Source: Immersiella caudata (lineage: Eukaryota > Ascomycota > Sordariomycetes > Sordariales > Lasiosphaeriaceae). Taken from it: a stretch of DNA of 64,000 bases. Shown piece after piece: positions 47,949 to 62,900 of the stretch. Where the stretch lies: the NCBI GenBank assembly GCA_030512335.1, contig JAULSU010000006.1, forward strand, positions 3,038,001-3,102,000, written 5' to 3'. The notes beneath the pieces are model-generated. The model saw nothing but the letters and a program-made list of their open reading frames with translations. It searched no databases and was not told the origin of the DNA. Numbering within the stretch: the first letter of the stretch is position 1; each line of letters opens with the position of its first letter. The position numbers and the translations under genes are program-made.

Positions 47949-50900
47949 AAACCGAATCCACACACGCTCGCTCTTGTCATGAAACGCCTTTTTACCGAAT
48001 GACCCTCTACACTCGTCGCGTCTCACGACCGCCCCGCGAGGGGACACGAATATACGTTTACATTTCTGAAGAAATGACCAGGGCTCGACGAGGCCCCAAT
48101 GACCCGTTTATGACCAAATCGAGATAATTGTTATTGTCTATTTTGTTCTTTTCTCATCTCATCTTAATGGCTTCTTGTTTGATCAAGCTGGGTGGCGGTT
48201 CAAAGATGTTTCGGTTACATACGGACTTGGCATCCTGGCGAAAAGGGCGTTTCGCGGGAAAGGGACTGCTTGGGTATGATTGGATAGGCCTGCGGAGAGA
48301 AGGAAACATGCAAGAGCGGAATCACTCGCTCGTGTCTTACGAGAGGAAAAAGACGGTTCGGCGTGAAATGGCGAAATGGTATGATGGGCACCTCTTCTTT
48401 GAGGTGGATACCCGACGTCTTCGAGGCTGTCCCTGGCCGATGAGCCAAGCCGGGTAGGATCTGTGGGTTTTGATCCGCTTTCACGGAGGTTTTTTTGGCG
48501 GCCGCTCAGCATGTCCACTCGCGCAAGTCTTCTGAGAGACGTATGCGGTAGATACGGCGACAAAATGCCAATACCTTCAGACGGCCGCATTGGTTCACTG
48601 GTCTGTAAAATGCAGCAACTATGTTTATTTGCCTTGATACCACCTTCAATGAGTTGAGGTCACAGAGTCTGGTGGTGGGGTTCTCCGGGTTCACTTGTCT
48701 CCATGTGCGCCCCAAGGTTGAAGGAATCAAGGTGTTAGTCAGGAGTTGCTGCTCGCACCCAGGGCCAACCAAACCAAGGAAGTGGGGCCAATGTATGTTT
48801 GCTTGACGAGTATGCGGTGGAGTCTGGAGGCGTCGCTTTCTTCCGTCCCTCTGGAATTTGCCGTGGCTGCGTCCGATGTTTCCTGGGTAAAAACCCGGGC
48901 TGAGAGGCAAGTCACCCCACCCAACAAATTGATGAGATGCTTTTTTGTCTTGGGCCCTCTAGGGCTCATCTTGGTCCCGCTTTGCTAAGAGGGTAGCTAG
49001 CTCCTTTTATTTACTATAGGTATTATCGCGCTCATTAGCTGGGTCGACAGATGACCAGGTGGATGCTCCTGTATACAGCGGGCGGGTGGTCAGTCTGCCT
49101 CGTCAAACTTCCAGGTTCTGAGTTCCGGGTTATTTACAAGGCTGCCATGTGAGGTCTCCCAAAAGGACTGGCCTGATCGTTGAAAACGGGCGAAGAGAGG
49201 GCGGGAGGCATATACAACCGTAGCTGGGGTTAGTCAGGTCCCAGGCGGGCACGGTCGGCAGGAAATTCGGGAGCTGAAGCTGCCCGAGGTGAGTGATGTA
49301 TTTGCTGTGCGGTGTGGTGTAGTGAGCCATCATTATTCCTGCTGGGCTTGTGCGTGCGTGCATTTTAAACTGGCTGCAGCACGGAAGGTGCAGATCTGCG
49401 CTGGGGTGGTTATGTCTGCCAGCCCGGCGCCCTGGCTATGGGAGGTAGGTTAGGTTGCTTGCTGGTTGGGGTTTGTGCCACCCGGTGCAGTGTTCTTTTG
49501 CAGAGTATAGTGGTTGAAACTTGGCTCTGCGGCAGGGGGGCAATATGGATGGAGATTAGGCTCATATCTCAAAGTTCCTGTTTCGACAATGAACAGGAGC
49601 TGTTCCACTGTCTGATTCTCTCGCCCAGGGGCTGGGGACTGGGAGTGGGAAGGAAGAGCAAAAGGGAATAAGGGTTGCTTGATGTCTGTCCGTCTAAAAG
49701 GGGGATATTGATATGCATCAAACATATAAGAGCGGAAAGTTGGTGGAGATGCTGTGATATGGTGATGAGGTGAAGAAGCTGGAAATAATTGAAGCAACCA
49801 ATGACGAGCTCGGTTCTGTGCCATTTGCGTGACACATGACGCCAAACCCTCTCTTCTAGCCGGCTCTCCCACTCGTTATTCAATATGTTATAGCGGAGGG
49901 TTGATAGTGCACTCACACCTCATTCCACCTCAGCGGGCGCGCAATAAGCAGGAACCAAGCCGGGTCGAGTGCATTACCAAGCCCCAGCTAATGCGCGCTT
50001 TGAGCAATGGGCAGCTAATTGGACCCCCAGAAGCCAAACGCGGACGGGACGGCCGTTGCGACGTCCTGTTGAGCGGTCGGGTAATGAAAGTTGCGCGTCA
50101 TTTTGATGGAGCATCGTGACTCCAACCAAGTTGTGCTTTGTCGACTGCCAACCGCCAACCAATTCTACCCGCATGCACCTGAGAGGATGTCTCGGTCGTC
50201 TGCTCTGCTCTGATCGACGAAACGGCGAGCCAAGTTCTGGCTGCTGCTAGGTCATTAGTGGATGCAGTGTGGCATCATCGCTTTTCAGGTCTCCGCCATG
50301 ACCTGTCGGGTCGGAGTCCGCGAATTCCACTAGTCCCTAACCAACCCTTTGCGGAATAAAGTGCATCCTTCGACTCGATGCATCGACATTGTTGAGACAG
50401 ACTAACTGAAACGGATTTCGGGTCGATGTTCGGGTGTCTGATCGGACGCTTTTCTCCGAAGGGAGCCTGCAGATTTCATGCGTAATCGAGCCAAATCCTA
50501 ATCCATCTTGGATTAGTTCACTCTGGGGAATTGTCACCAGAACGGAAGTGGTGCAGTTCGTTGGAGCTGGATCGCAGCCTCGAGCCTCGACAGACAAGGG
50601 AGGGAAACCCCATGCTCACACCAGCCTGCCCGATTAGGAACCCTCGAGGGCCAGTCAGCCAATCGTAAGCACTCGGGAGCTTTCATGTGCGACCGGGGTC
50701 GAGCCCAACCTGTTTGCCCCACTTCTGGCTCTACCTGCTCTGGGCACCTTGTGTTCCCGGCCACTACTAGTCTGGGGTGCTAGCCAGAGCAGTGCAAGAT
50801 CTTTGGAAGCCGCAAGCCACAGCCAATCTTCTGCTGTGTTCAATATACACCAAATATACAGTGCGCTCTATGGCCCGTTCCCCGCGTAGCACTATTGTGT

Positions 50901-53900
50901 TCTCGCTCTGGAAACGCGTCAGGCAATTCCTGGCGAGGGGATGTCGGTTCCGTGGTCTGCGAAGTAGGAAAGGACTTCGCTGCTCGCAAGTTCGTGGGGC
51001 GCAAAGCCCGGTGTTCTATTTCGGGGGCACTGCATGTGCATCTAGCCTTTCCTGAGGTTGGGGAGTCCCTGTCGCCGTCAATCCGCTGTGTGGCGCAAGG
51101 CGGGGGAACCAGCAGCGAGGCGACGAGAGCACCGCGGGGCGGCGCGGGGTCGAGTTGCACAGCGGACCGGCTGCCAGTCCTCGTCGCCCGCTCGAATCAG
51201 AGGAACAATATCCGTCAGGATGGAGGGTGCGATTCCTCATTCCCGGTTGATGAATGTCCACACCTTCAGACCAGCAGTCTATCTGGTACCACGCTATCAA
51301 TGATATCGGTAGCGCGGGCGGTGGTGCCGTCAATTCTGTTGCGCTGGATGCTCTGCTTCAGCGGCACGAGACGGAAGGCGCGATAGTGGCTTCCCAACCA
51401 CAAAAAGCGATGTGGGCAGAACCATTGAGCCCACTCCAGGAAAATTAGCGAGGCACCACGCATCGCAACTCCCGGACGCCTTTCAGATTGGGCGCTTCTC
51501 TACTGCAACCCGTCTTGCTCTTGTTGTCGAGGCTCTGCCGTCCTGAGATGCGCGCAGACCAGCCTGTGCCTCGTGCCCGTTCCCCGGAATTTCGTCACAC
51601 ACATGGCATGACGGCAAGCCATTGCGGATGGCGACATGGGCCTTGAACCATACCCTCCACCTCGAACCTGAGCGAAACTTTCGAACCTGAGCGAAACTTG
51701 AGCAGTTGTGATCAGTGATCACGCGCTGCCGTGCTCTTTCTCGTACTTTGCGGAGCGGTGAGATAAGGCAGTACATCGACCACCTCAGGCACGGGCGGTT
51801 GCGGGCGCCGATTTCAATTGACCCCCGCGCAGGCACCCTTGCCCGCCCCAGACCGTTCATCCCACCATCTTTCTCCCACTCTCGTCCACACCCACTTGCA
51901 GACTTGTCTGTGTTTGCGTGCTGACCCACGCTGGAGCCACAGCCGCATCTGCAGTCTCTCCCGGTCCACTCGTGAGGCGCACTCACGATAGCTCCCGTTC
52001 GGTCATGAGCTTTTCTGCGAAGAAGCTGACAGAGATGAATAGAGATCTGACTTCCGCACTTCGCCGGCGTTGATTTGCTATCGCCTTCGGCATGTCGGGC
52101 ACGGCTTGAGACCGACGAGACCGGATTGCCCCACTTCAGACTCCATTTCATTGCAGGTTGTGGGCGACGAAAACAAACAAGACAGTGCAAGAAATCGCGA
52201 GGTCGGCGAGGCGGCGTCAAGATGTGTATCAGCGCCTTATCAAAGAGGCTGGGTACATGTAGTGGGCAGTTTATCAACTTTTTGCTGGGGCTGCCGAAAC
52301 AGTCGCGCCGGTCAAGCGATAACTAACCAGATTGCGCCCTGGCTCGGGGTGCAGAACACACCAAGGAAACAGCAGAGGAGAGAGCGTCCTTGTTTTTGGC
52401 TCGATGGCACAGTACCACCAAACAGAAGTACGAGCTGCTGTGATGTTCGCGTTCCAGACTCCATTTGGGCGTTAGTAACCCAGATGTTGGACGCCGTCAG
52501 CTCATGGCTGGCCAGCGCATCACCACTCGGGATTATTATCGCTTCAGGGCTCAGACAGCCGACCGGGACGCTGGGCAATCGGGTTGTCAACACGGTAAGG
52601 CCGACGCCCTGCCTGTCTCAGAGAGCGCTTCTCCCGATAACCAAGTGCGCATGTCGCCAGCAGCAGCGCCCGCTTCTCAACACGGGCCTGTCAAAACTTC
52701 GGGTTTCGTGAGCCTAGAGTTGCTTTGTATGCACACTTTTGCATTTCGCTCTCATCTGGAGGTTGCCAAGAACCCCTTCAAGGCAAGGGCCTGGAACTAT
52801 CACAGTCAGCCGCGCTAGGTTGCCAGTTATCATGCAGCTCCTCTGCATCGATCTCGAAGCCCCCCTCCCCGCACCACCATTCCCGGCCTGAGGAGCATGG
52901 ATTGGAAAGGCGCCACGGCCGTTCAGCAGCGCTGAAAGATCACCCACCTGCAGCAACAACACAGCAATTGGGCACCTGGCGCGCACCCGGCAGGATAGAG
53001 AGCCAGTTTTGGCCCCCTTATCCGCCAATCCTCGAGGTTTACCCCACTCCATGGCAGGTCGACGACCCCAATTTTGAACGTCAGGCCACGGATAGCCTCG
53101 TCGGCGGAGACCCTTGGCAGCTCTGTGGTTCCTAACGAGTTCGGTCTGCAGTCCCTAATGCGGCCCTATCCCGGTGGCGCCTGATAGCTCATAGGGCAGA
53201 GGAGGCTCTCGGGACCGAGAGCTCTGGCCGTGCAGCCGGTCAAGACCCGCCTCGCCGTCCTGGCAGCGGAGAGGAACGAATTAGCGACCTCCGCCCACCA
53301 CCCGCGCGGCTCGATGTCTCCCGGCCTTATGCTTCGCTGGCCTGCACGCTGAAGTGGCCAAAGCCAGCCCCGCTGTGCCGCATTCCATACCGCTTCTCAT
53401 CCTTTTGAACACGAGGTTGCGCCTCCGAGACAACCGCAATTCGAAGCAGTGGTGGGGGGGAGCTGGCCGCGAGAGGGCCCCGATAACTACACAAGGACGG
53501 CTGCTTGACACCCGTTGACGCACGGGACGAGACGGCATCTTGGCATGATTTCTCTATCCTTTCTCGTGAGCGAGTTGCTTCTCGTCGGCGAGTGATCCGG
53601 TTTCGGGTGTGCCTGTCAGCACAGAATTCACAATGCCCGTGTGGTGTGATACTCGATGGCGGAATTTCCTTGTCCACTTGTTTCGCCAATTCATGTTGAC
53701 AGCGAGGGGGTGAGGAACCGCAACGTCTCGTCAAAGCAGATCCGCCGAACCGCGCTTGCCAGCAGGGAGAGGCTCTGCCTTGACTGAGATAGAGGTGATG
53801 GTGGGTACGGAGGTGATGATCTTTACCAAGCACAGCCCTACAGTCGAGTTGTGGCGACGCTTGATGCTCAAGGGCTTACAACTTGCGGTTCTGTGGGTAT

Positions 53901-56900
53901 AGTTGCTCCGCTCGCTACCACGCTGACACGGCCAGAAACGGGGCCGTCGTTTGAGACGTCAAGGGCCCTGACCCCCGTAGCATCGTTGACCGTACCTGTA
54001 GTGGCAGGTCGACCGTTGACGTAACCGTGCAAGCGGAATGATCCCGGTTCTAACGTCCCAGAATTGAGATCCCTTCAGTCAGCCGCTGCTCGGTGAGCGG
54101 TGTAGACAGCATTCTGATTTGACCACCAAGAAAGGGGAGAGGTAACGCTCGCATCGCAGTCCGTCCGTGGGGTTCCTCTCAACGACCATGGCGGCGACCG
54201 AGGCTGCGTCCTCGGCCTGTCTTTGAAGCCTTTCGTGTCAGGGCGGGACACGGGAGCGGGAGCATACACTCGCATCGCCAGGGAGCTTGGCAGCCCCGAT
54301 TGCCGAGTGGTATTTTTATTTCGCTCCCACACTCGGGGTGGGGCCGAGCCGGGATGAATTAGGCCGAACGCTACCGCTCTGGCAGGAAGGGGCCGGGAAC
54401 AAGAAGCGGGCGAGACCGGGCCGCGCTTCGCTCTCCAGCTTTTTGGACGGATGACAGGCTCGTGCCCTTCCATTCAATTTCGAACAGAGTCGCAATGCAG
54501 CTCCCGCTCTGGCCCTTTCCCGAATGCTAGGCTCTGGCAAACCCGTCTGCCACAGTTGCCAGCACGTTAGAGAGAGGCAGGGAAGCATTGGTGCGATGGG
54601 GACAGGGAGGGGACTGGGGTGGGTGGGGAGGGTTACACTGGATTCCAGTGGCATCTCATTGTCGACAGTTGAATAGAGACGAGAAGGGTGAGGCGTTCAA
54701 AGGCTGGAAACCCTTGGTTTTTCGGTTTTCTGGACCAATGTAAGTAACAGCTCCGATGCAACGCTTCCATGACACGACTGGCACCGCCGTATTACACCCG
54801 TGTCTAGGGTTTTTTGCTTCTCCGATGGATTTCTAGAAGGACACCGGGGGTTGCGGCATGCCCCCATGGTACAGAAAACTCCTCTCTTCGGACGTGACCG
54901 ACGATGCTGGTCTGTGAGGGCATACGAGTACGCTGATCTGAGCGAATTCCCGTTGTGGAGTGCCATGGTGAACTCCACTCCGCAGTACCTAGTGGGAGCA
55001 GAGCGGTGAGAATAAAGTTGGTCGCTGATTACGCAGTGGTAAGATTACCAGGGGTGTGCGGATGACGACATGAGGTTGGTGCTGCTTTGTCGCAAAATAT
55101 TGCTTTTTGGCCTGATGCACTTGACGGGTGGGATAGAGCTATCGCGGTAGGATGGGGGAACCGACAGTGCGGTGTGCAGGAAAGGGGATATGCATCTCGT
55201 GAGATGCCTCGTTTCATGGATTCGGTTGCTTATGGTGTTGTTTAAACACTTTGCTTTGCAGAGATTCAACTGTCTGGCGGAGATTTGGGATTTGGCCCCC
55301 AGTCCGCTGTTGACCCCAGAGGCTTGGAGGCTCACCTCTCGGTCCCGGTCCAGGGGGTTGGGAGCAGAGCTTTTCAGGTGTCGTGATTCTATTGGAAGGC
55401 ACGGCCGTCTTCCCTTGTTGGACTCTGCTGGGCTTCCAGATGGGATAAAGCGCTGTGACGAAAAAAGAGATCACTGCAGTGCGGCGCATAGAGTGCGCTG
55501 TAAATTTCTAGGCACTAGAATAGTTGGTGATGGTCTTGGGGCTGTTGGTCAGGTCAGGTTCAATTTTTGGTTTCGGTGCAGTTGTGATGAGGATGGGAAT
55601 CATTCCATTTCAGTTTGTCAGGTATGAGCTGCCTGGCGAGAGGATGAGAAGACCACCTGGCGGCCGCTCGATTCAGGCTCTCTTTGGAAGCCAGGCCGGG
55701 GGTGAGGCGCTTCAACGCTTTGATCGTGCCGTGTCTTACATGGGCTTGGCCGAGCCGGGGCTGGCTGTCTCGGGCTGCGCTGCTCGTCATTTGGAACGCT
55801 GAGATCAATATGTCCCTGGTTCTACGCAAGGGTTTTGGTTGATGTCAAATGACTTACATGAATTGTTATGAGAGCGCTAGGGTGATTACTTGCATGGTGG
55901 TGAGAGTTATTTAGGGGGTCTTGGTCGATGAGGGCATTGCGTTGGTACGATCGATGTCCGACTCCAAGGTCAATACGCGGGCAGTTCAGGGGGCAGTGGC
56001 CGTCTTGTAGGCTGTGTTTACCCAACTGGCCGATGTGTTGTCGCCATGTGTGACTTGAGCCTGGACAACTCTGCCTCAGCAACAGTCAGCTCAATAGCGA
56101 GAGGCGAACGTGCTGGTCGGGGGCTCATCAATGTTTGGGGGTGTGTTTTGGCCACCAGTGAGAGAGAGAGGGCGCGAAGCCCATACTGCCTCCGGACACA
56201 CCTTGACAACATAACAAAGGTCCCATACTAAGGTATCTCATGCAATATTATTGCCGAGTTCAGTTATCAGAGTCACAAGTCGTGTGAGGGTAATCCAGCG
56301 ACATCAGACCTCGCCTCGCCCTTCCCGTTTGAGCCTCTCCCACGTTCTTCCGACCCCGGACTCCAGACAGGCTGTGAGAATGTGGCTTGCAGGGAAGCCA
56401 TCTGGTTTGCCGCCCCGGCAGCCTTGCCCTGGCACAGCGCCCACCAAGCCATCAGCCAAACCTGAAGGTCTCCTGAGTATATGCCGAAAGACACATCCCG
56501 TCTTGGCTATCATTCCTGCTCCTCCTGCCTCATCTCTCACCTTACCCGGGTGGCGAGCGCCGTGCACGTCGATCGGAAAACATTATCAAGATGGTGCGAT
56601 GCGCTTGTGTGTGTTGCGAAGATATTCAGGGGCACACCAAACCTGCGCCCAAAGTATCCGCCCAGAGATGAACCGCATTTACACGCGCAAGGCGAGACGA
56701 GGCCAGGTAGAGGGGAAAAAAAACCTCCGACACTTCCTGGCAGATGCAAAATGTCGATCATCGGATGCCCAGGGAGGTTGCGCACTGCATCAAATCTGCC
56801 TACCCTACGTAGGTACCTTACCCACTCACGCACGATCTCATCCTTCCCTCCATCCAAGACCGATGATCGTCCTCTGATAAGAGATCCCATCGAGGAGCAC

Positions 56901-59900
56901 CTTCATCTCAATGACGACACATCCCTCCAATGACAAGATGCATTGTGTGAAACGACGGCGTCGACCTCGTGCAGCATGCACCATCCGCAACAGGCTTGCT
57001 TCGCTGCCCTGCGCCGTTGCTCCGCAATGTGTGTGGTTTCTTGGCCTCTCCTTTACCCCCCTTTTGCCTCCCGGCTCTAACACGTGCCCACGCCTGATGG
57101 CGGAGGGACGATCAAGATTGCTTGCGTACAGACGGGCGAGGCGTGTCATGGCCTACATGATGCCTTAGTCTCGATGCAAAGGCAGAGATCTCCCACGTGG
57201 AAGCCCGCTTCCTCCCAGGTTGGCCTAAGATGCTCGATCTACCCACGCCAGACCCAACGCGGATGGAGGTGTGGTGGCAAACGTGCCAGATTGCCCTTGA
57301 CACGTGAAAAGGACGTTGGGTGATTCTATTCGCTGGCCGATGCTAGCAGTGATGCAGCAAGGGGTCAGAGCCAGAGGCCAGAGAGAGACCGGTCTCTTGA
57401 CTTCTCGTGCGCCGAATTTCCTGCTTATCTGCAAAGTCGAGATGTGCGCACTCTATCTTGGGTTGAGAGAGTGCTTCGCCATGAAGTGGGTGTGAGGGGG
57501 GCGATGTCCTCGCAGTATCTGCAGAACGTTGAGCGATACGCCCTGCCCTCTCCTGTTCCCTATCCCATATTGGCCGCCCTCCGGGGAGATAGGAAGACCT
57601 GCTCCCGCAGCGTGGGCCCAAGAAGTCATCACACGGTTTGGCCAGATCCCGAGACCGAGCCCGGGTTCGCGTGTAGTTGTCTGGGTGTTGTGCCCCCTGC
57701 CCGCCAGCTTGTCGTTGCCCGCTGATGGGAATGCGAGGGCATAAGCTGACCACCTCGAACCAACCACATACTGTAAAAGCCGGATGGTAAGTAGGACAAA
57801 ACACCAATCGTGTTACTAATCGCCCGCATCAAAGCATACCTCGCCATGTGAGCCCATATGGTTTTCGACGCCACAGCGGCCCGGCTAAGGGGGCGCGTAA
57901 CGGAATGCAAGCCGCGACCCGTTCCTACCGTACCTACACCCTTATGCCCACCTACCGAGCCCCCACCGGGGGAGAATGTCGTCGTGAGAGCTCTTTCCAT
58001 CTCGCTTGTGTTCCATCTCTCACTATATGCATGGGATTTTGATATTGCAGTCCCAACCTCAGACAGGCGAAACTGGAGAAGGGGGGTCCCCGAAAGGGGC
58101 AATTGAGCAGCCTGACGAGTTGTGTGGATTGAGCCAAGAGCACGTCAAGCTTGCTGGTTTCGGTAGAGGCTGCAGCTGCTGGGACTGACATGGGAGTGTG
58201 GTATCTCTTGGCGCAGGGTTGAGACAAGTCAAACTGCGGCATGCTATGAGTAAGAGGTGGGGTTGGGTTGCGGTGGTTGTACTTGTTTGTTTCCCCCTTT
58301 CCAACCTTCCTTCTTCAGAAGCGAAGATAAACTCACCTGGGACTACCAAGGATCTACCATGTTGCCAAAGTAAATAGGGTGTCATCCAGAGATTGGGCCC
58401 CGTGAGTGCAGGTAGTGGAAAGAGGGCCCGAAGTTCCGAGTCAATCTCGCTCGAGACATCATTGATATGGTGATCAAAACAGAAATACAATACCATCCAT
58501 CGAGGAAAAGGGAGGGGGGGGGTGTGACGAGAAGGAACAAAACGGTGCTAAAGGCAGGATACCTGACGAGGATGCCCGCCGTTAAGTCTGCTTCTTGCAG
58601 TACTCGATCCCCAGACACTTCGCTCTAGTTTGAGAGCTGAGGCGGGAGAGGAGTGAGGAGAGTATATTGCGCAGGCCACTTCCCAGCTAGCAGATCGGTT
58701 ACACTGAAAACCGTGGGAAAACCCGGGATCCCAGGTACCCATGATCTTAATCAATGGTAAGGCACCGCCATTGCAGATACTTGGCCACGCAGGTGTCAAG
58801 GGTGTCTCCGGTGCTTGATCGCGATGATCAAATCAATGGCTGTTTCTTTTGCTCATCAAGGAGGTGAACTGTCGCGTCGTGTTACGCGGGGCTGCTTCAT
58901 TGCGCAATTCGTGACGAGGTAGAGAAGGCGGGATGTTCAGTCGGCACTTAGCTCTGGAGCTTTGATGCTTCTGATGAGGGACGTGGAAAGGCGTCATCGT
59001 GCGTCTCATGTCCAACTGCAAGTGAAGATGGAGGCGCCTACGACGAGAACCAACTCCCCACGGAGGTCCGCGTGTGTATTAAACTTGAGATGGCTAGGTT
59101 GACAACCGGTTCTGCTCTACAACACTCTAAAGTGACAAGAGAAAGTGTTCGTGAGCAATGGCTTGGGTTGGGGAATCGCCAACGGCGCGAGGGGCTCACT
59201 GCTCCCCAACAGGATGATGCCGGGGACAATGGCCGATTCGGAACCGATTCGCCTGCTCTGTAGGCTGTTCGCCCGCATGCAGTGACCTACCGCACGTTAA
59301 ATCATGAGGTGCTGCCTTCGAAGCTGGGGGATGGGAATCTCCCTCGGGTGTGTGAAGTTTCGACTGCCGGCCCGTGGATCAGAACGATGATGCAGCATCG
59401 AATCGGCATTTGGGAATTCTCTCGTTCTCCAGCGAAAGAAAAGAAAGAGATGAGAGGGGGCCCAGCAAGAGAAGCAGGGCATCGGCACATCGGACTGGCC
59501 GAAGCTGACGAGAAGAATTGTGGTCTGGGAAGCGCTGATGTGCAGTGTTTGATAGGGTTGTGGACTTTCTGGAACCATGCTGACGAGTGCCTCTGGCTCC
59601 CCCAGCTGTTCTCGAATTCCAAGGTCCGTGCGTTGGTAGTGGGGAAAGAGTGACCAGATCCTTGCCCTGGGACGCGCCCAAGTGTGGAGGCTGCCCGCGC
59701 ACGCAACAGCGCTAGAATCTCACCTCACCATCAAACTTCAACGACATCTTGTCATCGGGGTGGCCAGACGCGAGGCACAAGCGGCCGTCAAGAAACCAAC
59801 CCTCGAGCGGTTGGACTTCAAGCATCATTCTTGCGCGACTCCCTTACATCGTCAATCATGTTTCAGGCAAGCGAGGCGTGGCCGCCGAACCCGAGTACGC

Positions 59901-62900
59901 GGCACGACAACGCAACAACGTTGTCATGCTAATCACTTCGTCGCAGGACATCGCCTTCAGCTTGGGTGACTGGATGCTGGAGACGAGGCAACTCCCGAGT
60001 GGGATGCCTTTCTGGGAACCATAGTGACGCAGTCCGCGCTTTCCCGACATTCGTGCGACGCACGCTGCGCCGCTTGCCTATCGCCAAAATGTATCCTCGA
60101 CATCTGAATCTTCTCGAGCTCTCGATAATGCACGCACTAGGCGCTCTCGCAATATGGCAGCATATTGGCCAGACACCACCACCCTCATCCCACAACTTGG
60201 TTCGAAGACACTTTAGCCTATTGTGCTCCCCAACTCACATGGGCCCATCGCCTGGGCAGATGGTGCTCCCAAAATTCCCGGTCAACTCACCAAGTCGTTT
60301 ACTTCGTCCTCCCCACGCACGCTCTCGCGCCCACGCCGACTCCCACGTCCGCGCTCCTTCGAGGCCTGGGGCTTGTCATGCACCGTTGCGGCATGGCCCT
60401 AGGTCGTTTCTGCACCGCTCCCGACATTCCGGTCTGCATCTCAGCGAGGACGACATACACGGGATCTTTTCTACCCTGCTTCTGTGCGATGGTGTGGACT
60501 TTGGCATCAGTGAAGAGTCACGGCCCTAGAAATCTCCTCGCCTGTGCGGTGCAATACGAACGGCCAAGGAGCTAGTGCTGAGCTACGATCACGGAGCGTC
60601 TCCTTTTTTCCTCGATCCCGCCTCCAGCCGCGGACCTAGGCACAAGCTGCAAGTGTAGCCTGTCCTGGGTGTCGTGTGGATCACGCTGATAGGGACCCAG
60701 CTTGGCTCTTGTGCGCGCGCCAGCTGTGTTTGTCCCCCGTTGAGCACCTGTGACGAGAGGTTGTAGCTGCTACCACAGCTATAGCTACAGCGCAGCATTT
60801 TCATCTGATGCTGGGAAGCTAGCCTTCAGGGTCCATGGTAGCCCACCAATCTTCGATCTCAATCTCCAAGAGCCGACAGACTAACGGAGCGATCAATCAG
60901 GAAGGCGAAGTTGCCGGCCGCTTGGGCTGCTTGGTATCGCTAATGGCGGTATATGAGCTGCAACACACATTTCGGCATCGCGATGGGTGCGTTGGCTGCT
61001 GGCGTTCGAGCACTCGACTGAACATGCTTCGCTCTAGCAGCCCGTGAACCTAGATGTCCCGTTTACCGTTGCCAAGGAGCTGTCGTTTTATGGTTGGCGC
61101 GTTCCGCTGGCAGAAATCTGGGCTGCCGCGGCGACAAAGGCTTGATTCAGATGGCGATGGCATGGATTCCTGACTGGCTGCAATAGTGCGGGGGGAGTCT
61201 CCCCGTTGTCTCGTCATAGCTTCCCGTCTTGCCGTTATTTTCTTTCTCCCCTGTTCCCTGTTTAACATCCGCGCGTCCCGGTACTGAAGTGGATTCACCA
61301 AGACGTCGATAACACGAAGCCAACCGCGCCCTCGGGGTCATGGAGAGATCCTACAACCCGCTCGCGGTGGGCAGGATAAAATGGGCCGCGTGAAGCGGGA
61401 CGAAATAGAGTGTCAAGTTGAGACGCTGATATGCTCGGGCGTTACTGGCAGGCTCGTCACGGTCGCTCCCCCCCGTGTAATATGTCTGGCTAATATGCGA
61501 AGGCGGCAGTGATATTGGCGTTCCCCTTGCACCATCTGCATGGGCACTCCCCCTACCAGGTTATGGGGGCTGAAAGTCGACACCAACAGGTGGCATCCCG
61601 CTCGATCCGCACAGTCCAAGACAGGCACAAAAGCTGCATAGCGTTGGAAATATTCCGACGACAATTGCCCCGCCTTGCGAAGGAGGCCCTAGCCCCCTGT
61701 CCATTGGGCGATTCACGATGACGGTAAAGCTTGGCACTGCATTTCAACTCTAAAAAAGGGGCCCTGTCCCATACACCCCTGGGCGTTGGCGCTACAAGTT
61801 CGTGGTTGTGCCGCTCCACCCACGCACAACATCCTATTCGCCGGATCGACGTCAAGGGCGGGAGGAACTTTCCTACTGCTACTTTATGTACCTCTGAGTA
61901 TGGTGTGGAGACTTTAGCTGCAAGCTAGCTATTGAGCTTATTCCAAGCTCTTGTGTTGCATGGCCCGCCAGCGTGCCGACTGATGCGATGGCTCTTGGCT
62001 GGTCTGCACCCGTTTTTGCGAGGCATTGCCGATTGACGGGAGATGGACGCGAGACTGCCTGTTACGTACAGCTTTCACCGGAGATTGAGGAGGCGCCAGC
62101 TTGTTGACATGAGCTGTATTCCGGTTACGGTTGGGATGCATGCCATGTTCGCTTGGTTTTGTGCAGGCGGATGCGCGATATGGGACGGCTGGGACGGGGG
62201 ACAGGGACAAGCACTCGGCGCATGGAGAGCTTCCTCCGGCGGTTGGCATCTGCTTGCTTGGATGAGATGCGGTGTTTTTTTCCTGTTGTTGGTGCCCCGA
62301 CGCGCGCGCCGAACGAGATGAGTCGAAGTTAGAAACCATTTTCAACTTGCTGTTCGAAACGGGGGGCTCGCAACTCAACATCCGCTCGCTCGCCTCGAGC
62401 TGAGGCCAAACGAGTACCGTCTCCGTGGACGGTGGCCACCCGTGGCTGTCTTGCCACCTCGAGGGAGGGGCACAAAAGGCGAGGACACGCAATGAACGCA
62501 AATGTGAACGCACCTGGGCGGGTATGTGACGGTCGTATGTGTGCTGACGGGTCGGCGAGGGAAAACGTGGTTGGAGGTTCTGGGATGGGTGGGTGAGTGA
62601 GATTCGTGCGAATGCCGGGGAGCGGAGTGGAACGGAGGGGGGTATGCAGGTGAGATGGGCTACCTACGCGCGGGAGGGACGGGGAGGAGGATGAAGCGAG
62701 GAAAGCGAGGAATCCCGAGGTAGTATGATGCTGTGTGTGGTATGGGGTGATTTGATAGGGGCATGTGACATAAGCTGCTTGCGGAGGAGGGCAACTTTGT
62801 ACAATGTGTTTTAGATTGCCGAGGGGGTTTGGCTGACGGCAGTCTGGCTTAGTTGCCTGGAGTGGTGTGTTTAACCAGACCGTTTTTTTTTGTGCAAGGT

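Noticed and set aside
51483..52277. 264-codon minus-strand ORF in the right desert
   Set aside because: Longest free-standing ORF there, but no recognisable domain and a conflicting 213-codon ORF on the other strand; kept as unresolved noise.
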